Made by a program: the position numbers and the translations under genes. Source: Pedosphaera parvula Ellin514 (lineage in GTDB: Bacteria > Verrucomicrobiota > Verrucomicrobiia > Limisphaerales > Pedosphaeraceae). Taken from it: a DNA stretch of 64,000 nucleotides. Shown here one piece after another: positions 1 through 6,788 of this stretch (positions are counted from its first letter, which is position 1; every line of letters begins with the position of its first letter). Location: the NCBI RefSeq assembly GCF_000172555.1, contig NZ_ABOX02000006.1, positions 62,001 to 126,000 of the forward strand. The letters run 5' to 3'. The notes under the pieces were generated by a model. It was not told the DNA's origin. It was given only the letters and a program-made list of their open reading frames with translations, and ran no database searches.

Positions 1-60
1 TTTGTGTGAACCGTAACACGTATCACCGAAACGAAAGAACACCGGTGGCTCATTCGCGTT

Positions 61-83
61 CCGGAGCGCCGGTTTCCAAACCG
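61..83. repeat. Short palindromic dispersed repeat, copy 1
   Basis: A 23-nt unit containing GGTTTCCAAACC recurs with one mismatch at 1187-1209. The core is self-complementary and could form a small hairpin. The rest of 1-240 shows no convincing gene. Confidence 0.6.
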
Positions 84-250
84 ACTTACGATGCAGTAAC
101 AACCACACCGCCCAATGTCTCACCATCGTTTCCGTCCAAGCGACAGCCCATCTTCATCTCCTTGGATAATTAATAAGAAAACTCAGATGGCAGTATGCTG
201 CCGTCTCCTACTTTGCCACAGAAGATTCCCGGAACCATCAAGTGCCCTTT

Positions 251-300
251 CCCAGCCCCAACGGGGCGCTCAATACCAGCCTGGGGTGGAACCCCAGGAA
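251..300. repeat. REP-like double hairpin beside a transposase remnant
   Basis: Two adjacent palindromes (CCCCAACGGGG and CCTGGGGTGGAACCCCAGG) match the repeats flanking the REP-associated transposase at 50.6-51.3 kb, and lie in the same relation to a transposase 3' end. They mark the border of a decayed copy of that element. Confidence 0.75.
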
Positions 301-337
301 CGATTCCCAACAAACATCAAAGCCCTGAAGGGGCGCC

Positions 338-430
338 CTAATCCCATACATAAGCCTCGTCATATTCGACACCATATTTTTCCAGGAACATCCTGAATTC
401 TTCCTGGAAAGCGCGCGTTACATGAGGCTT
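338..430 (-). pseudogene. C-terminal remnant of a REP-associated (Y1) transposase
   Basis: Reading leftward, the last roughly 30 codons encode a segment ending FQEEFRMFLEKYGVEYDEAY-VWD. This is almost identical to the C-terminus of the transposase at 50739-51198, including the stop codon and the hairpin repeats beyond it. The HUH motif and catalytic tyrosine region are missing; upstream sequence no longer resembles the family. It is a dead fragment, showing that this repeat/transposase family has moved or been duplicated in the genome. Confidence 0.8.
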
Positions 431-478
431 CTCCCTTTTGACTGGTCTACGAACGCCCTGTGCACTATTTAAAAACCT

Positions 479-1138
479 GTGGGTAAACGATCGAGACTCA
501 TCCTGATAACTCTGGCACTGCTCATCGCAGTCTCCTTTACCTTTATTCTGTTCCGTCATCGTGAACCTGCTTACCAGGGCAGGACATTAACTCAATGGCT
601 GGAGCTGTATGATTATGGAAGCGGCTCCAGGCCTCGGTCAGGAGATTGGGAAACGAATATCCAACTTGCCGTCAAAGCAATAGGGACGAACGCAATTCCC
701 ATCTTATTAGAGTGGGTGCAGGCTGATTCTTCGGTAACAAGCAGATTGAACAACATGCTGGATCGACAGAGCCTGATTCCTCTTCGCTTTAGGCGTGCGC
801 AGGGGTATCAAAGCATGGCCTCCGCCGGGTTTGGCATGCTTGGTAATGACGCACTTCCTGCCGTCCCAGTTTTGTTAAAGATGGCTTCACCGACGAATTC
901 CTATGGAAACGCCGCCTTCGATTGCCTTTATGAGATAAAACATTCTGGAGCACTGCTGCTGCCAGTCTTGTCCAAGCAACTCTCTGAAAACGATGTCGAA
1001 ATTAGCTATAACGCTGCCGGCGCGCTTTGTGATTTATATAAAACAGAGGCCGAAGCACTTGGCCTTTTCAGGAAGTTCCCCGAATTCAAAATCCACGGAA
1101 CACCAATCATTCCCCTTCAAACAAATGCCGTTCCATAG
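479..1138 (+). CDS. Membrane-anchored HEAT-like repeat protein
   Basis: A 219-residue protein with a basic N-terminus and one hydrophobic segment (about residues 7-26), so probably anchored in the inner membrane with the rest outside the cytoplasm. The body carries helical repeats of HEAT type (around ALPAVPVLLKMA and GALLLPVLSKQL). Such proteins are common in Verrucomicrobiota and usually act as protein-binding scaffolds; no partner can be inferred here. The start is a GTG without a clear ribosome binding site, immediately after the transposase remnant, so the true N-terminus could differ. Coding quality is good in this frame and poor in the others. Confidence 0.6.
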   Translation: MGKRSRLILITLALLIAVSFTFILFRHREPAYQGRTLTQWLELYDYGSGSRPRSGDWETNIQLAVKAIGTNAIPILLEWVQADSSVTSRLNNMLDRQSLIPLRFRRAQGYQSMASAGFGMLGNDALPAVPVLLKMASPTNSYGNAAFDCLYEIKHSGALLLPVLSKQLSENDVEISYNAAGALCDLYKTEAEALGLFRKFPEFKIHGTPIIPLQTNAVP

Positions 1139-1186
1139 ATCTCCGAAAACGCCATGCGGAAGGCAGCGATGAAGCGTCGTGATTAC

Positions 1187-1209
1187 CCGGAGCGCTGGTT
1201 TCCAAACCG
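1187..1209. repeat. Short palindromic dispersed repeat, copy 2
   Basis: Second copy of the 61-83 unit. It is followed by GCTCCGG (1217-1223), which can pair with CCGGAGC at its start, giving a larger hairpin just before the IS110 leader structure. Confidence 0.55.
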
Positions 1210-1221
1210 TATAGGTGCTCC

Positions 1222-1396
1222 GGAGTTATTCACGGGCGAAGGCCGGGCCTTCTGTGCTGCCCGGACTTTGAGCCCGTGAATAACTCCGCCCGCGGGCCCA
1301 GAGATTTGCTACCCTCTAGTCCGGCCGCCGTACGAATGATCCAAACCGTTTGCGAAACGAACTTAAGCCGACTTTTCGACGGCGACCGGACTAGAG
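1222..1396 (+). ncRNA. Candidate IS110 bridge RNA / structured leader
   Basis: This non-coding stretch just upstream of an IS110 transposase contains two long stems. The first is a perfect 16-bp stem (1222-1237 with 1272-1287) enclosing a second 6-bp stem (CCGGGC 1243-1248 with GCCCGG 1259-1264). The second is an 18-bp stem with one mismatch (1314-1331 with 1379-1396) closing a 47-nt loop. IS110-group elements are known to encode a bridge RNA of roughly this length upstream of the transposase, with loops that pair with target and donor DNA. Size, position and folding fit; loop-to-DNA complementarity has not been established, and the stems could instead be a palindromic target. Confidence 0.5.
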
Positions 1397-1485
1397 AGCA
1401 GCAGCCATGCATCCTCAGATGCCGGCGTCACCACGCCTCGCACTATACGACCTGCAGCCTGCCGCTTCATTAACAAAGTAAAACG

Positions 1486-2778
1486 ATGAAAAACCAATCC
1501 TCTGACGCCACCCTCACCGGGTTTGCCGCCCTGATCGGACTGGACTGGGGCCACGGCGCTCATGCCATCGCCCTGGAGATCAGCGGCGCAAACACCGAAA
1601 CCTCCACGCTGGAGCATTCCGCTGAAAATCTCCATCAGTGGCTTGATCAACTGGAAAAGCGCTGCGGCGGCAGGCCGGTTGCCGTCGCGATCGAGGCCAG
1701 CAAAGGCGCCGCCGTTTACGCCTTGCTGGAACGGCCCTGGATCACGGTCTACCCGATCCACCCGGCCACCAGCACGCGCACCAGAGCCGCCTTCCGGCCC
1801 TCCGGCGCCAAGGACGACACGCCGGATGCCTTGGTGCTTTTGAGTCTCCTGCAACATCACCGCGACCGCCTGCGTCCGCTGCAACTGGATGATGAAGCCA
1901 CCCGCACGCTGGCCCGCCTGGTTGAGGCCCGCCGCAAGGCGGTGGACCGGCGCACGCTCCTGTCCAACCAGCTCCAAAGCACACTGCGCGATTATTTTCC
2001 CCAAGCCCTCGAGCTGGTTGGCGACAACCTGGCTGCGCCGCTGGCTTTGGACTTTCTGGAAAGGTGGCCCCGTCTGACGGACGTGCAGGCCGCCAGGAAC
2101 GCCACCCTCAAAAGCTTCTATCAGCGCCACAATGTGCGCCGGCCCGAACTGATTGAAAGCCGGGTGCAACGCATCCGTTCGGCCCGTCTGCTCACGCGCG
2201 ACGCCGCCGTGACCGAAGTGGCCGTGCGCACGGTGCGGCTGCTCGTGGCCGAGTTGCGCGTGCTCCAGGAACACATTGCCGCCTTTGAAACGGCCATTGC
2301 CCAGGCCTTTGCCGCGCATCCGGAGAAAAACCTTTTTCGGGAACTGCCCGGGGCCGGCGCGGTGCTGGCCCCGCGGCTGTTGGTCGCCTTTGGCACGCTG
2401 CGCGACCGGTTTGCCGATGCGGGCGCCATGCAGCGTTACTTTGGCGTCGCGCCGGTGACCGAAAAAAGCGGCGGACGGGTCTGGGTGCATTGGCGCTGGA
2501 ACGCGCCGGTCTTTGTGCGCCAAACCCTGGTCGAATGGGCCGGACAAACGGTGGTCTATTGCCCGTGGGCCAAGGCCTATTACGAGCAACAGCGCGGCAA
2601 ACGGGTCGGCCACTGGGCGATCCTGCGCGCCTTGGCGTTCAAGTGGCTGCGCATCCTGTGGCGCTGCTGGCAGAAATCCGAAGCCTACGAGGAAGAAAAA
2701 TATCTGCGTCAACTCGAACAACGCCGCTCACCCATTGCCGCCCTGGCCCGCCAGTTCGCCAAACAAATGGCCTCTTGA
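1486..2778 (+). CDS. IS110-family transposase (DEDD RuvC-like plus Tnp_20)
   Basis: A 430-residue recombinase, full length for the family. The N-terminal RuvC-like domain has the DEDD set: D20 in GLDWG, E70 in AIEASKG, and D111/D114 in KDDTPDA. The C-terminal Transposase_20 domain begins near LPGAGAVLAPRLL and carries the TEKSGG motif with S328, the likely catalytic serine. It would cut and rejoin DNA guided by a bridge RNA, which could be the structured leader just upstream. No terminal inverted repeats are evident, as usual for IS110. TCCTCAGATG occurs on both sides (1412-1421, 2803-2812). The frame is intact, so the element may be active. Confidence 0.93.
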   Translation: MKNQSSDATLTGFAALIGLDWGHGAHAIALEISGANTETSTLEHSAENLHQWLDQLEKRCGGRPVAVAIEASKGAAVYALLERPWITVYPIHPATSTRTRAAFRPSGAKDDTPDALVLLSLLQHHRDRLRPLQLDDEATRTLARLVEARRKAVDRRTLLSNQLQSTLRDYFPQALELVGDNLAAPLALDFLERWPRLTDVQAARNATLKSFYQRHNVRRPELIESRVQRIRSARLLTRDAAVTEVAVRTVRLLVAELRVLQEHIAAFETAIAQAFAAHPEKNLFRELPGAGAVLAPRLLVAFGTLRDRFADAGAMQRYFGVAPVTEKSGGRVWVHWRWNAPVFVRQTLVEWAGQTVVYCPWAKAYYEQQRGKRVGHWAILRALAFKWLRILWRCWQKSEAYEEEKYLRQLEQRRSPIAALARQFAKQMAS

Positions 2779-2932
2779 ATTAAAAATTATGTTGCGCGGT
2801 TGTCCTCAGATGTTGGCTTAAAATGAAAAACCAACAAGCCCCGCCAAGATTTTACCACCACCTCCATCCAACCCACACCCCTCTTTCATTCGCGTTAATT
2901 AGTGCAAATTAGCGGTTAAAAAAAGCCAAAAC

Positions 2933-2968
2933 AAAAAAGCCAGCCCCTCACGAGACTGGCTTTTTGCT
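2933..2968. terminator. Bidirectional rho-independent terminator
   Basis: AAAAGCCAG (2935-2943) pairs with CTGGCTTTT (2956-2964), followed by T-rich sequence on one strand and A-rich on the other. It lies after the leftward repressor gene and would also stop readthrough from the IS110 gene. Confidence 0.75.
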
Positions 2969-3007
2969 TTGAATTCGAAATTCGCAACTCGAAATTCGAA
3001 ATTTGTA

Positions 3008-3676
3008 TCATCTCCACTTGCGTTTCATTTCCACCGCAGGATAGATGAAGCGGAAGGCTTCAGCCGGAAGGGTGATGGGAGGATAATCCTGGTTCGTGCT
3101 TTCGAGGATGATGGTCCGGCCTTCGGGACCCGTGCGACGAAAACGTTTCACCAACACGCCATGATTCTCAGCGAGGCGCGCGACCACAATGTTGCCGTTG
3201 CGCGGTTCGGAATTCGGCGAGAACGTGATGACATCTCCCGCGGCAATTTCCGGATACATCGAATCACCTTCCACGATCAGCGCGAACGCATTTGGATCGC
3301 GGCTGTCCGTGTAAACCACCTCCTCAATCTGATTGGCGAGGTCGGCATAATCATGCGCCGTGCCTGCCGCCGCCCAACTCACTACCGGCGCACTATTTCT
3401 GCCTGGTATGAAAGTAAGCGGATTTATTGTGGTTCGAAGACCACTACTAGTTAGACTGTTAATGGGAGGATGGATGCCCGGCTGAGCCCCCATTTGAGGC
3501 AGAGTGGCATACATGCTTTCAAACAATTTCGTAAGTCCCTTGGAAGGGCGTTTTATGCCCTTTTCAATGAGATATATGTAATTTCCAGTGACGCCGAGCA
3601 TCTCGCCGAGCTCAGCCTGAGTGAGATTTCCATGCAATCTCCGAAACTCTCTAAACTTTTCTGTTAATTCTTTCAT
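3008..3676 (-). CDS. Phage CI/LexA-like repressor (XRE HTH plus S24 peptidase)
   Basis: A 222-residue transcription repressor. Residues about 8-50 form an XRE-type helix-turn-helix (TQAELGEMLGVTGNYIYLIEKG). Residues about 98-218 are an S24 self-cleaving domain with an Ala-Gly cleavage site (A104-G105 in WAAAGTAHDY), the serine nucleophile S139 (EGDSMYP) and the general base K177 (VLVKRFRR). Such repressors keep prophages silent until RecA-stimulated self-cleavage during DNA damage. It is transcribed away from the structural genes and faces a spacer holding a sigma70-like promoter and inverted repeats. All catalytic residues are present, so the repressor looks functional. Confidence 0.92.
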   Translation of the reverse strand: MKELTEKFREFRRLHGNLTQAELGEMLGVTGNYIYLIEKGIKRPSKGLTKLFESMYATLPQMGAQPGIHPPINSLTSSGLRTTINPLTFIPGRNSAPVVSWAAAGTAHDYADLANQIEEVVYTDSRDPNAFALIVEGDSMYPEIAAGDVITFSPNSEPRNGNIVVARLAENHGVLVKRFRRTGPEGRTIILESTNQDYPPITLPAEAFRFIYPAVEMKRKWR

Positions 3677-3683
3677 TTTTATG

Positions 3684-3727
3684 TTGACGGGTTTCTAACT
3701 ATTTACTATCTTGGTCCCACTAGATAG
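3684..3727 (+). promoter_or_regulatory. Rightward phage promoter with overlapping candidate operator
   Basis: TTGACG (3684-3689) and TATCTT (3707-3712) are separated by 17 bp, a sigma70-like layout pointing at the phage genes. An inverted repeat, CTATCT (3706-3711) and AGATAG (3722-3727), overlaps the -10. A second pair, AACTATTT near 3697 and AAATAGTT near 3761, flanks it. The divergent repressor gene makes these plausible CI operators. Confidence 0.5.
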
Positions 3728-3840
3728 ATAAAGCCTAACAAAATAAGGCGTTTTCGCAAGAAAATAGTTTGCAGAATAAAAGAGAGAAAAAAGTCAGGGT
3801 TCGGAAAACAACAAAACCAGTAGAACAAAAGGAGAGTAAA

Positions 3841-4230
3841 ATGAAAAATGTTTGGAAAACAAGTCTGGTTCTCACGGCAATTTTCGCCGCCAGTGCACTG
3901 GCTCAATCCACAGTCGCACAAACAAACAATGATTCCACAGTCATCACCGCCACGAGTAACGCGCTCCAACCGGTCCTGGATGGGATTGCCGGCAAATACG
4001 GCTGGGTGGCGACGGTGCTCATCGTAATCGGCACCTTGCGCATCCTTCTCAAGCCGGTGATGACAGCCATCGAGAATGCCGTGACCAACGACCCGGCCCG
4101 TCTCGCCGCTTTACAAAAATTTGAAGCCGGCCCGATCTTCGCGGCGGTCGCCTTCGCCCTCGACTTGGGGGCCTCCATCAAGCTCCCCCACGCTGTGGTG
4201 GTGGCTACCGTTCCCAAGTCGATCAACTAA
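3841..4230 (+). CDS. Small secreted/membrane phage protein, first gene of the late region
   Basis: The reading frame is open from 3769, but the ATG at 3841 is preceded by GGAGAG and begins a clear signal peptide (MKNVWKTSLVLTAIFAASALAQS), so I choose that start (129 residues). After the signal comes a segment with two hydrophobic stretches (about residues 52-70 and 97-120). I recognise no family. Its position directly behind the phage promoter and before the overlapping lipoprotein pair suggests a lysis or envelope role such as a holin-like protein, but this is inference from location only. Confidence 0.6.
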   Translation: MKNVWKTSLVLTAIFAASALAQSTVAQTNNDSTVITATSNALQPVLDGIAGKYGWVATVLIVIGTLRILLKPVMTAIENAVTNDPARLAALQKFEAGPIFAAVAFALDLGASIKLPHAVVVATVPKSIN

Positions 4231-4238
4231 CCCACCCA

Positions 4239-4520
4239 ATGACCGCCGCCATTCTGACCATCCTTGCCGCGTTGATTCCGTTTGCCATCTGGCTTTACCG
4301 CCAGAGCGCGGCAAGGAGGTCAGACCCTCTGGAACAAAACCGGAACCGTTATGAACAAATTGATGACGACCTCGCAAAAGGGAATGGCCTGCAGGCTGGC
4401 CTTCATGGCGCTGCTGATCTCGATGAGTTCGAGCGGCTGCAGAACGCCCGTCAAGGTAATCAGCGCGGATCAGACGTTACTCCGTGTCAACCAGGGAACG
4501 ACCCTCACGGCACCCGTTGA
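4239..4520 (+). CDS. Small single-span membrane protein (possible inner-membrane spanin-like)
   Basis: 93 residues beginning MTAAILTILAALIPFAIWLY, an N-terminal membrane anchor, followed by a charged soluble tail (RYEQIDDDLAKGNGLQ). It starts 8 nt after the previous stop. The tail resembles small proteins I have seen near terminase genes of Verrucomicrobial prophages, but no named family is certain. Its 3' half overlaps, in another frame, the lipoprotein gene starting at 4351. An N-terminal anchor protein overlapped by a lipoprotein gene is the arrangement of Rz/Rz1 spanins, which fuse the two membranes in lysis. It is shorter than typical Rz. Confidence 0.6.
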   Translation: MTAAILTILAALIPFAIWLYRQSAARRSDPLEQNRNRYEQIDDDLAKGNGLQAGLHGAADLDEFERLQNARQGNQRGSDVTPCQPGNDPHGTR

Positions 4521-4605
4521 TGGTTGGTTCATGACCGACGCGTTGTATCAACGCTACCGTCGCGCAGTGGCCGACAAAATTTTGGAAACGCAACAGACGC
4601 AATAA
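4351..4605 (+). CDS. Small lipoprotein overlapping the preceding gene (possible outer-membrane spanin-like)
   Basis: 84 residues starting at ATG 4351. The N-terminus has basic residues, a hydrophobic stretch (LAFMALLIS) and a lipobox-like MSSSGC, so it should be processed by signal peptidase II and lipid-modified at the cysteine. The mature part (TPVKVISADQTLLRVNQG) is short and hydrophilic. It overlaps 4239-4520 by 170 nt in the +1 frame. A longer start at 4282 exists but would bury the lipoprotein signal. Overlap with an anchor protein suggests an o-spanin; the mature region is not proline-rich as in Rz1, so the assignment is tentative. Confidence 0.6.
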   Translation: MNKLMTTSQKGMACRLAFMALLISMSSSGCRTPVKVISADQTLLRVNQGTTLTAPVDGWFMTDALYQRYRRAVADKILETQQTQ

Positions 4606-5040
4606 AAGAAAGTTTCGGAAAGGAGTGCCAATGAATTCAGCCATAATACAACCAGCAACGCCAGCCTTGCAACGAGGACTGGAAAATGTTTCACCCTCTC
4701 CCGTTGCTATGGGAGAGGGAGGGGTGAGGGAAGATGCGCTTGGGCTGTCAACTGCTATGGGGATGACCCGGCTTCCAGGTAGGGCGGGGTGCCCGTCCGG
4801 AAGGACCTCCGTGCGCGCCGCACTAACTTGGCCCACGATTCCAATCAATCCGCTCATGCTCGCGGCAAGCCTCATCAACAAAGACCAAAACAAAACGAAA
4901 CCCACAGCAGGATTCGCGCGATGCAGCCGGAAAGCAGGAAAATACTTCCACGCGCGCCAGCCATCGTTCCACTCCGTAGCATCTCGGCGTGAGCCGGATC
5001 ATACTTCTTCCCGTCTCAACGTCGCAACCAGCGCAACCCA
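4606..5040. repeat. Gene-free spacer built from dispersed repeats
   Basis: The spacer holds three repeat types found elsewhere in the window. A hairpin at about 4689-4770 (CTCTCCC...GGGAGAG) matches about 10738-10816. A 'CCAGGTAGGGCG' unit at about 4776-4850 matches 22847-22917. A 'GTAGCATCTCGGCGTGAGC' unit near 4977 matches 10516 and 12951. An open frame across it (4625-5071) is repeat-derived and not credible as a gene. Confidence 0.7.
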
Positions 5041-5063
5041 CACCTCCATTCACGCCGGAGGTG
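5041..5063 (+). promoter_or_regulatory. Hairpin that can hide a ribosome binding site
   Basis: CACCTCC (5041-5047) is exactly complementary to GGAGGTG (5057-5063), which is the Shine-Dalgarno of the gene starting at 5068. Folding would block initiation. Confidence 0.45.
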
Positions 5064-5067
5064 TCCA

Positions 5068-5559
5068 ATGAAATCATTTTTAGCCCAGGAAGCAGTACCT
5101 CAAGTCCCTTGGCCCGCAACCAGTACGTGGCTGTTGGGCGCAATCGGATTCATGGGAATCGTGTTGTTGATTCTCGGAGTGGTCAATCAAGCGCGCAAAC
5201 TCTGGGGACGCCAGCCGCCCATCGACGAAGAGTTGGCGAATCTCGATGAAGATTTCGACAAACGCGAGCGCACCATCCGCTTCGATATCCAGGCCGGCGA
5301 CGAACAGTTGGAGCAATTAATGGCCGAACTGCGGGCCGAGGTGGAATTCAAATTGGACGCGCTCGGCATTGAAAAGCAACAGCAGAGCAAGGACCTGCAC
5401 GACAAGATCGATGGCCGGTTCATGCACATGCTCGAAAAAATGGAGGAGATGAAAGGGGAACTGCTGGTCGCCGGCCAGCGTCGCGGCAAGGAGATTCACG
5501 ATCGCATCAACGAAGTCAGCGAACTCGTCGCCCGCGTGGACGAAAGGACAAAATCATGA
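5068..5559 (+). CDS. Membrane-anchored coiled-coil phage protein
   Basis: 163 residues with one transmembrane segment (about 21-41, STWLLGAIGFMGIVLLILGVV) followed by a long, highly charged helical region with heptad-like spacing, probably a coiled coil. The start is fixed by GGAGGT five bases upstream. Its stop overlaps the next start (ATGA). The layout, one anchor plus coiled coil, resembles i-spanins or other phage membrane proteins, but no family is recognised. It is probably an envelope-facing accessory of the phage cluster, co-expressed with the genes that follow. Confidence 0.7.
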   Translation: MKSFLAQEAVPQVPWPATSTWLLGAIGFMGIVLLILGVVNQARKLWGRQPPIDEELANLDEDFDKRERTIRFDIQAGDEQLEQLMAELRAEVEFKLDALGIEKQQQSKDLHDKIDGRFMHMLEKMEEMKGELLVAGQRRGKEIHDRINEVSELVARVDERTKS

Positions 5560-5810
5560 ACAGAACCCAGGAAATCAGACACGAATGTTTGTTGCAGCTC
5601 TATGGCAGCGGGAGCATTCCCATCTCGATCAATCACCTGCGCAAAGTCGCCAAACGACAAGGCTTTGACTACAGCGAATCCGAAGTGCGGGATCAACTGC
5701 ACTTCCTGCGTGGGCAAAATCTGTGCGAGGAAATCACGGACCGCATCACGGGCGAAAATAAATATATCATCACCAGCGAAGGGATGTTGGCTTATGAGCA
5801 AAATGATTGA
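5556..5810 (+). CDS. Small winged-helix-like phage protein
   Basis: 84 residues, translationally coupled to the upstream gene (ATGA overlap). The pattern ISINHLRKVAKRQGFDYSES...VRDQLHFLRGQNLCEEITDR...ITSEGMLAYEQ looks like a winged helix: helices followed by a beta-wing ending in a short 'T-GM-A' segment. It may bind DNA or assist packaging. Its 3' end overlaps the next gene by 17 nt, so it belongs to a tight operon leading into terminase. No named family is assigned. Confidence 0.7.
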   Translation: MNRTQEIRHECLLQLYGSGSIPISINHLRKVAKRQGFDYSESEVRDQLHFLRGQNLCEEITDRITGENKYIITSEGMLAYEQND

Positions 5811-6087
5811 AGTTCGCTGGCACCCCAAAGGCAGGACTACGGACATGGAATTGCTTCCTGAACCGGTAAGAGAGCAGGTGAATCTCAAGATCCTCAACGG
5901 AACCAGCCTGCGCGCCATACTCGCGTGGCTCAGAGGCTCAGGCTACGGACAAATAACCTATATGAAACTCTGGTGGTGGTATCAGGCCAACTACCAGGCC
6001 TGGTTGAATCGCCGTGAGTTCTCCGCCGTATTTGGTGCGGAATCAACCGCCAGCAGTGCCAAACACCAAAACAAATCTCCACGATGA
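5794..6087 (+). CDS. Small phage protein related to the terminase small subunit region
   Basis: 97 residues from the ATG at 5794, inside the end of the preceding gene. The segment LLPEPVREQVNLKILNGTSLRAILAWLRGSGYGQIT..MKLWWWYQANYQAWL resembles the helix-turn-helix half of the next protein (LPKDMRDQVSQRLRDGQHHIQVADWL...SWYHGGHQDWL). I take the two as paralogues of the Mu gp27/DUF3486 type. It ends in an ATGA overlap with that gene. It may be a partner subunit in DNA recognition during packaging; this is inference from similarity between neighbours. Confidence 0.65.
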   Translation: MSKMIEVRWHPKGRTTDMELLPEPVREQVNLKILNGTSLRAILAWLRGSGYGQITYMKLWWWYQANYQAWLNRREFSAVFGAESTASSAKHQNKSPR

Positions 6088-6671
6088 AAACCCGTATCAA
6101 AGAAAGAGTGGGGGACGGAATGCGTCGCCGCTGCGGCAAGATCGCCGGCCTGCCCAAGGATATGCGCGATCAGGTAAGCCAGCGCCTGCGCGATGGACAA
6201 CATCACATCCAGGTCGCCGACTGGTTGGCTCAAAATGGCCATCCGGATATCAACCGGGCCGCTGTCGGCTCATGGTATCACGGTGGTCATCAAGACTGGC
6301 TGCGCGAACAGGAACGGTTGACCGAAATGCGCGCCCAAAGGGACTTTGCCTTTGAACTCGCCGCCCAACATGTCGGCGGCTCCGTTCAGGAAGCCGGCCT
6401 GCGTCTCGCCGCTTCTCAATTGTTCGAAGTCTTTTGCGACTTCGACGTGCGCACCTTGAAAAACATGGTCGCCCAAAAACCGGAACGCTATGCCGTCCTT
6501 CTCAACGTCTTCGAACGCCTGAGCAAGGGCTCCATCGACATCGAAAAATACAAAGCCAACGTCGCCGAACAAAAAAAGAAAATCGAAGCGGAATTGGGCA
6601 GAGCCAAATCAGGCCGCCCATTCACCAGGGAAACGATTCGCAAAATGGAGGAAGCATTGAATTTGATGTAA
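6084..6671 (+). CDS. Terminase small subunit-like protein (Mu gp27 / DUF3486 type)
   Basis: 195 residues. The N-terminal half has the DUF3486 pattern: GLPKDMRDQVSQRLRDG, then a helix-turn-helix-like VADWLAQNGHPDINRAAVGSWY, followed by a long helical region. In Mu-like phages this protein sits directly before the large terminase and acts as the DNA-recognition subunit. Here too it lies before a Mu gp28-like terminase. The C-terminus (KKKIEAELGRAKSGRPFTRETIRKMEEAL) is basic and helical. It is coupled to the upstream gene by ATGA overlap. Confidence 0.8.
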   Translation: MKTRIKERVGDGMRRRCGKIAGLPKDMRDQVSQRLRDGQHHIQVADWLAQNGHPDINRAAVGSWYHGGHQDWLREQERLTEMRAQRDFAFELAAQHVGGSVQEAGLRLAASQLFEVFCDFDVRTLKNMVAQKPERYAVLLNVFERLSKGSIDIEKYKANVAEQKKKIEAELGRAKSGRPFTRETIRKMEEALNLM

Positions 6672-6704
6672 TGAAACCTTAGTCCCCACAACGCCAAACC
6701 CCCG

Positions 6705-6738
6705 GGCGGGATGCCCGGCCTGAAACGGGCATCCCGCC
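6705..6738 (+). promoter_or_regulatory. Strong hairpin between terminase genes
   Basis: GGCGGGATGCCCG (6705-6717) pairs perfectly with CGGGCATCCCGCC (6726-6738) across an 8-nt loop. No T-run follows, so it is more likely an mRNA-stability or attenuation element, or an inserted repeat, than a terminator. Confidence 0.5.
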
Positions 6739-6788
6739 AATAACAAAGACCGATTTTGATCACCACGCACGAGGTGTGTACACGAAAA

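Noticed and set aside
51-83. tRNA-like palindromes in GGTTTCCAAACC units
   Set aside because: They form only a simple hairpin, with no cloverleaf or CCA/T-loop features.
1363-2721. 452-codon frame antisense to the IS110 transposase
   Set aside because: Composition is a mirror of the transposase codons, rich in Gly/Arg/Gln with no recognisable motifs. The sense frame has all family motifs.
4625-5071. 148-codon frame between lipoprotein and coiled-coil genes
   Set aside because: It runs through three dispersed repeats also found in other spacers, and similar repeat-made frames occur at 10358-10831 and 12892-13188.
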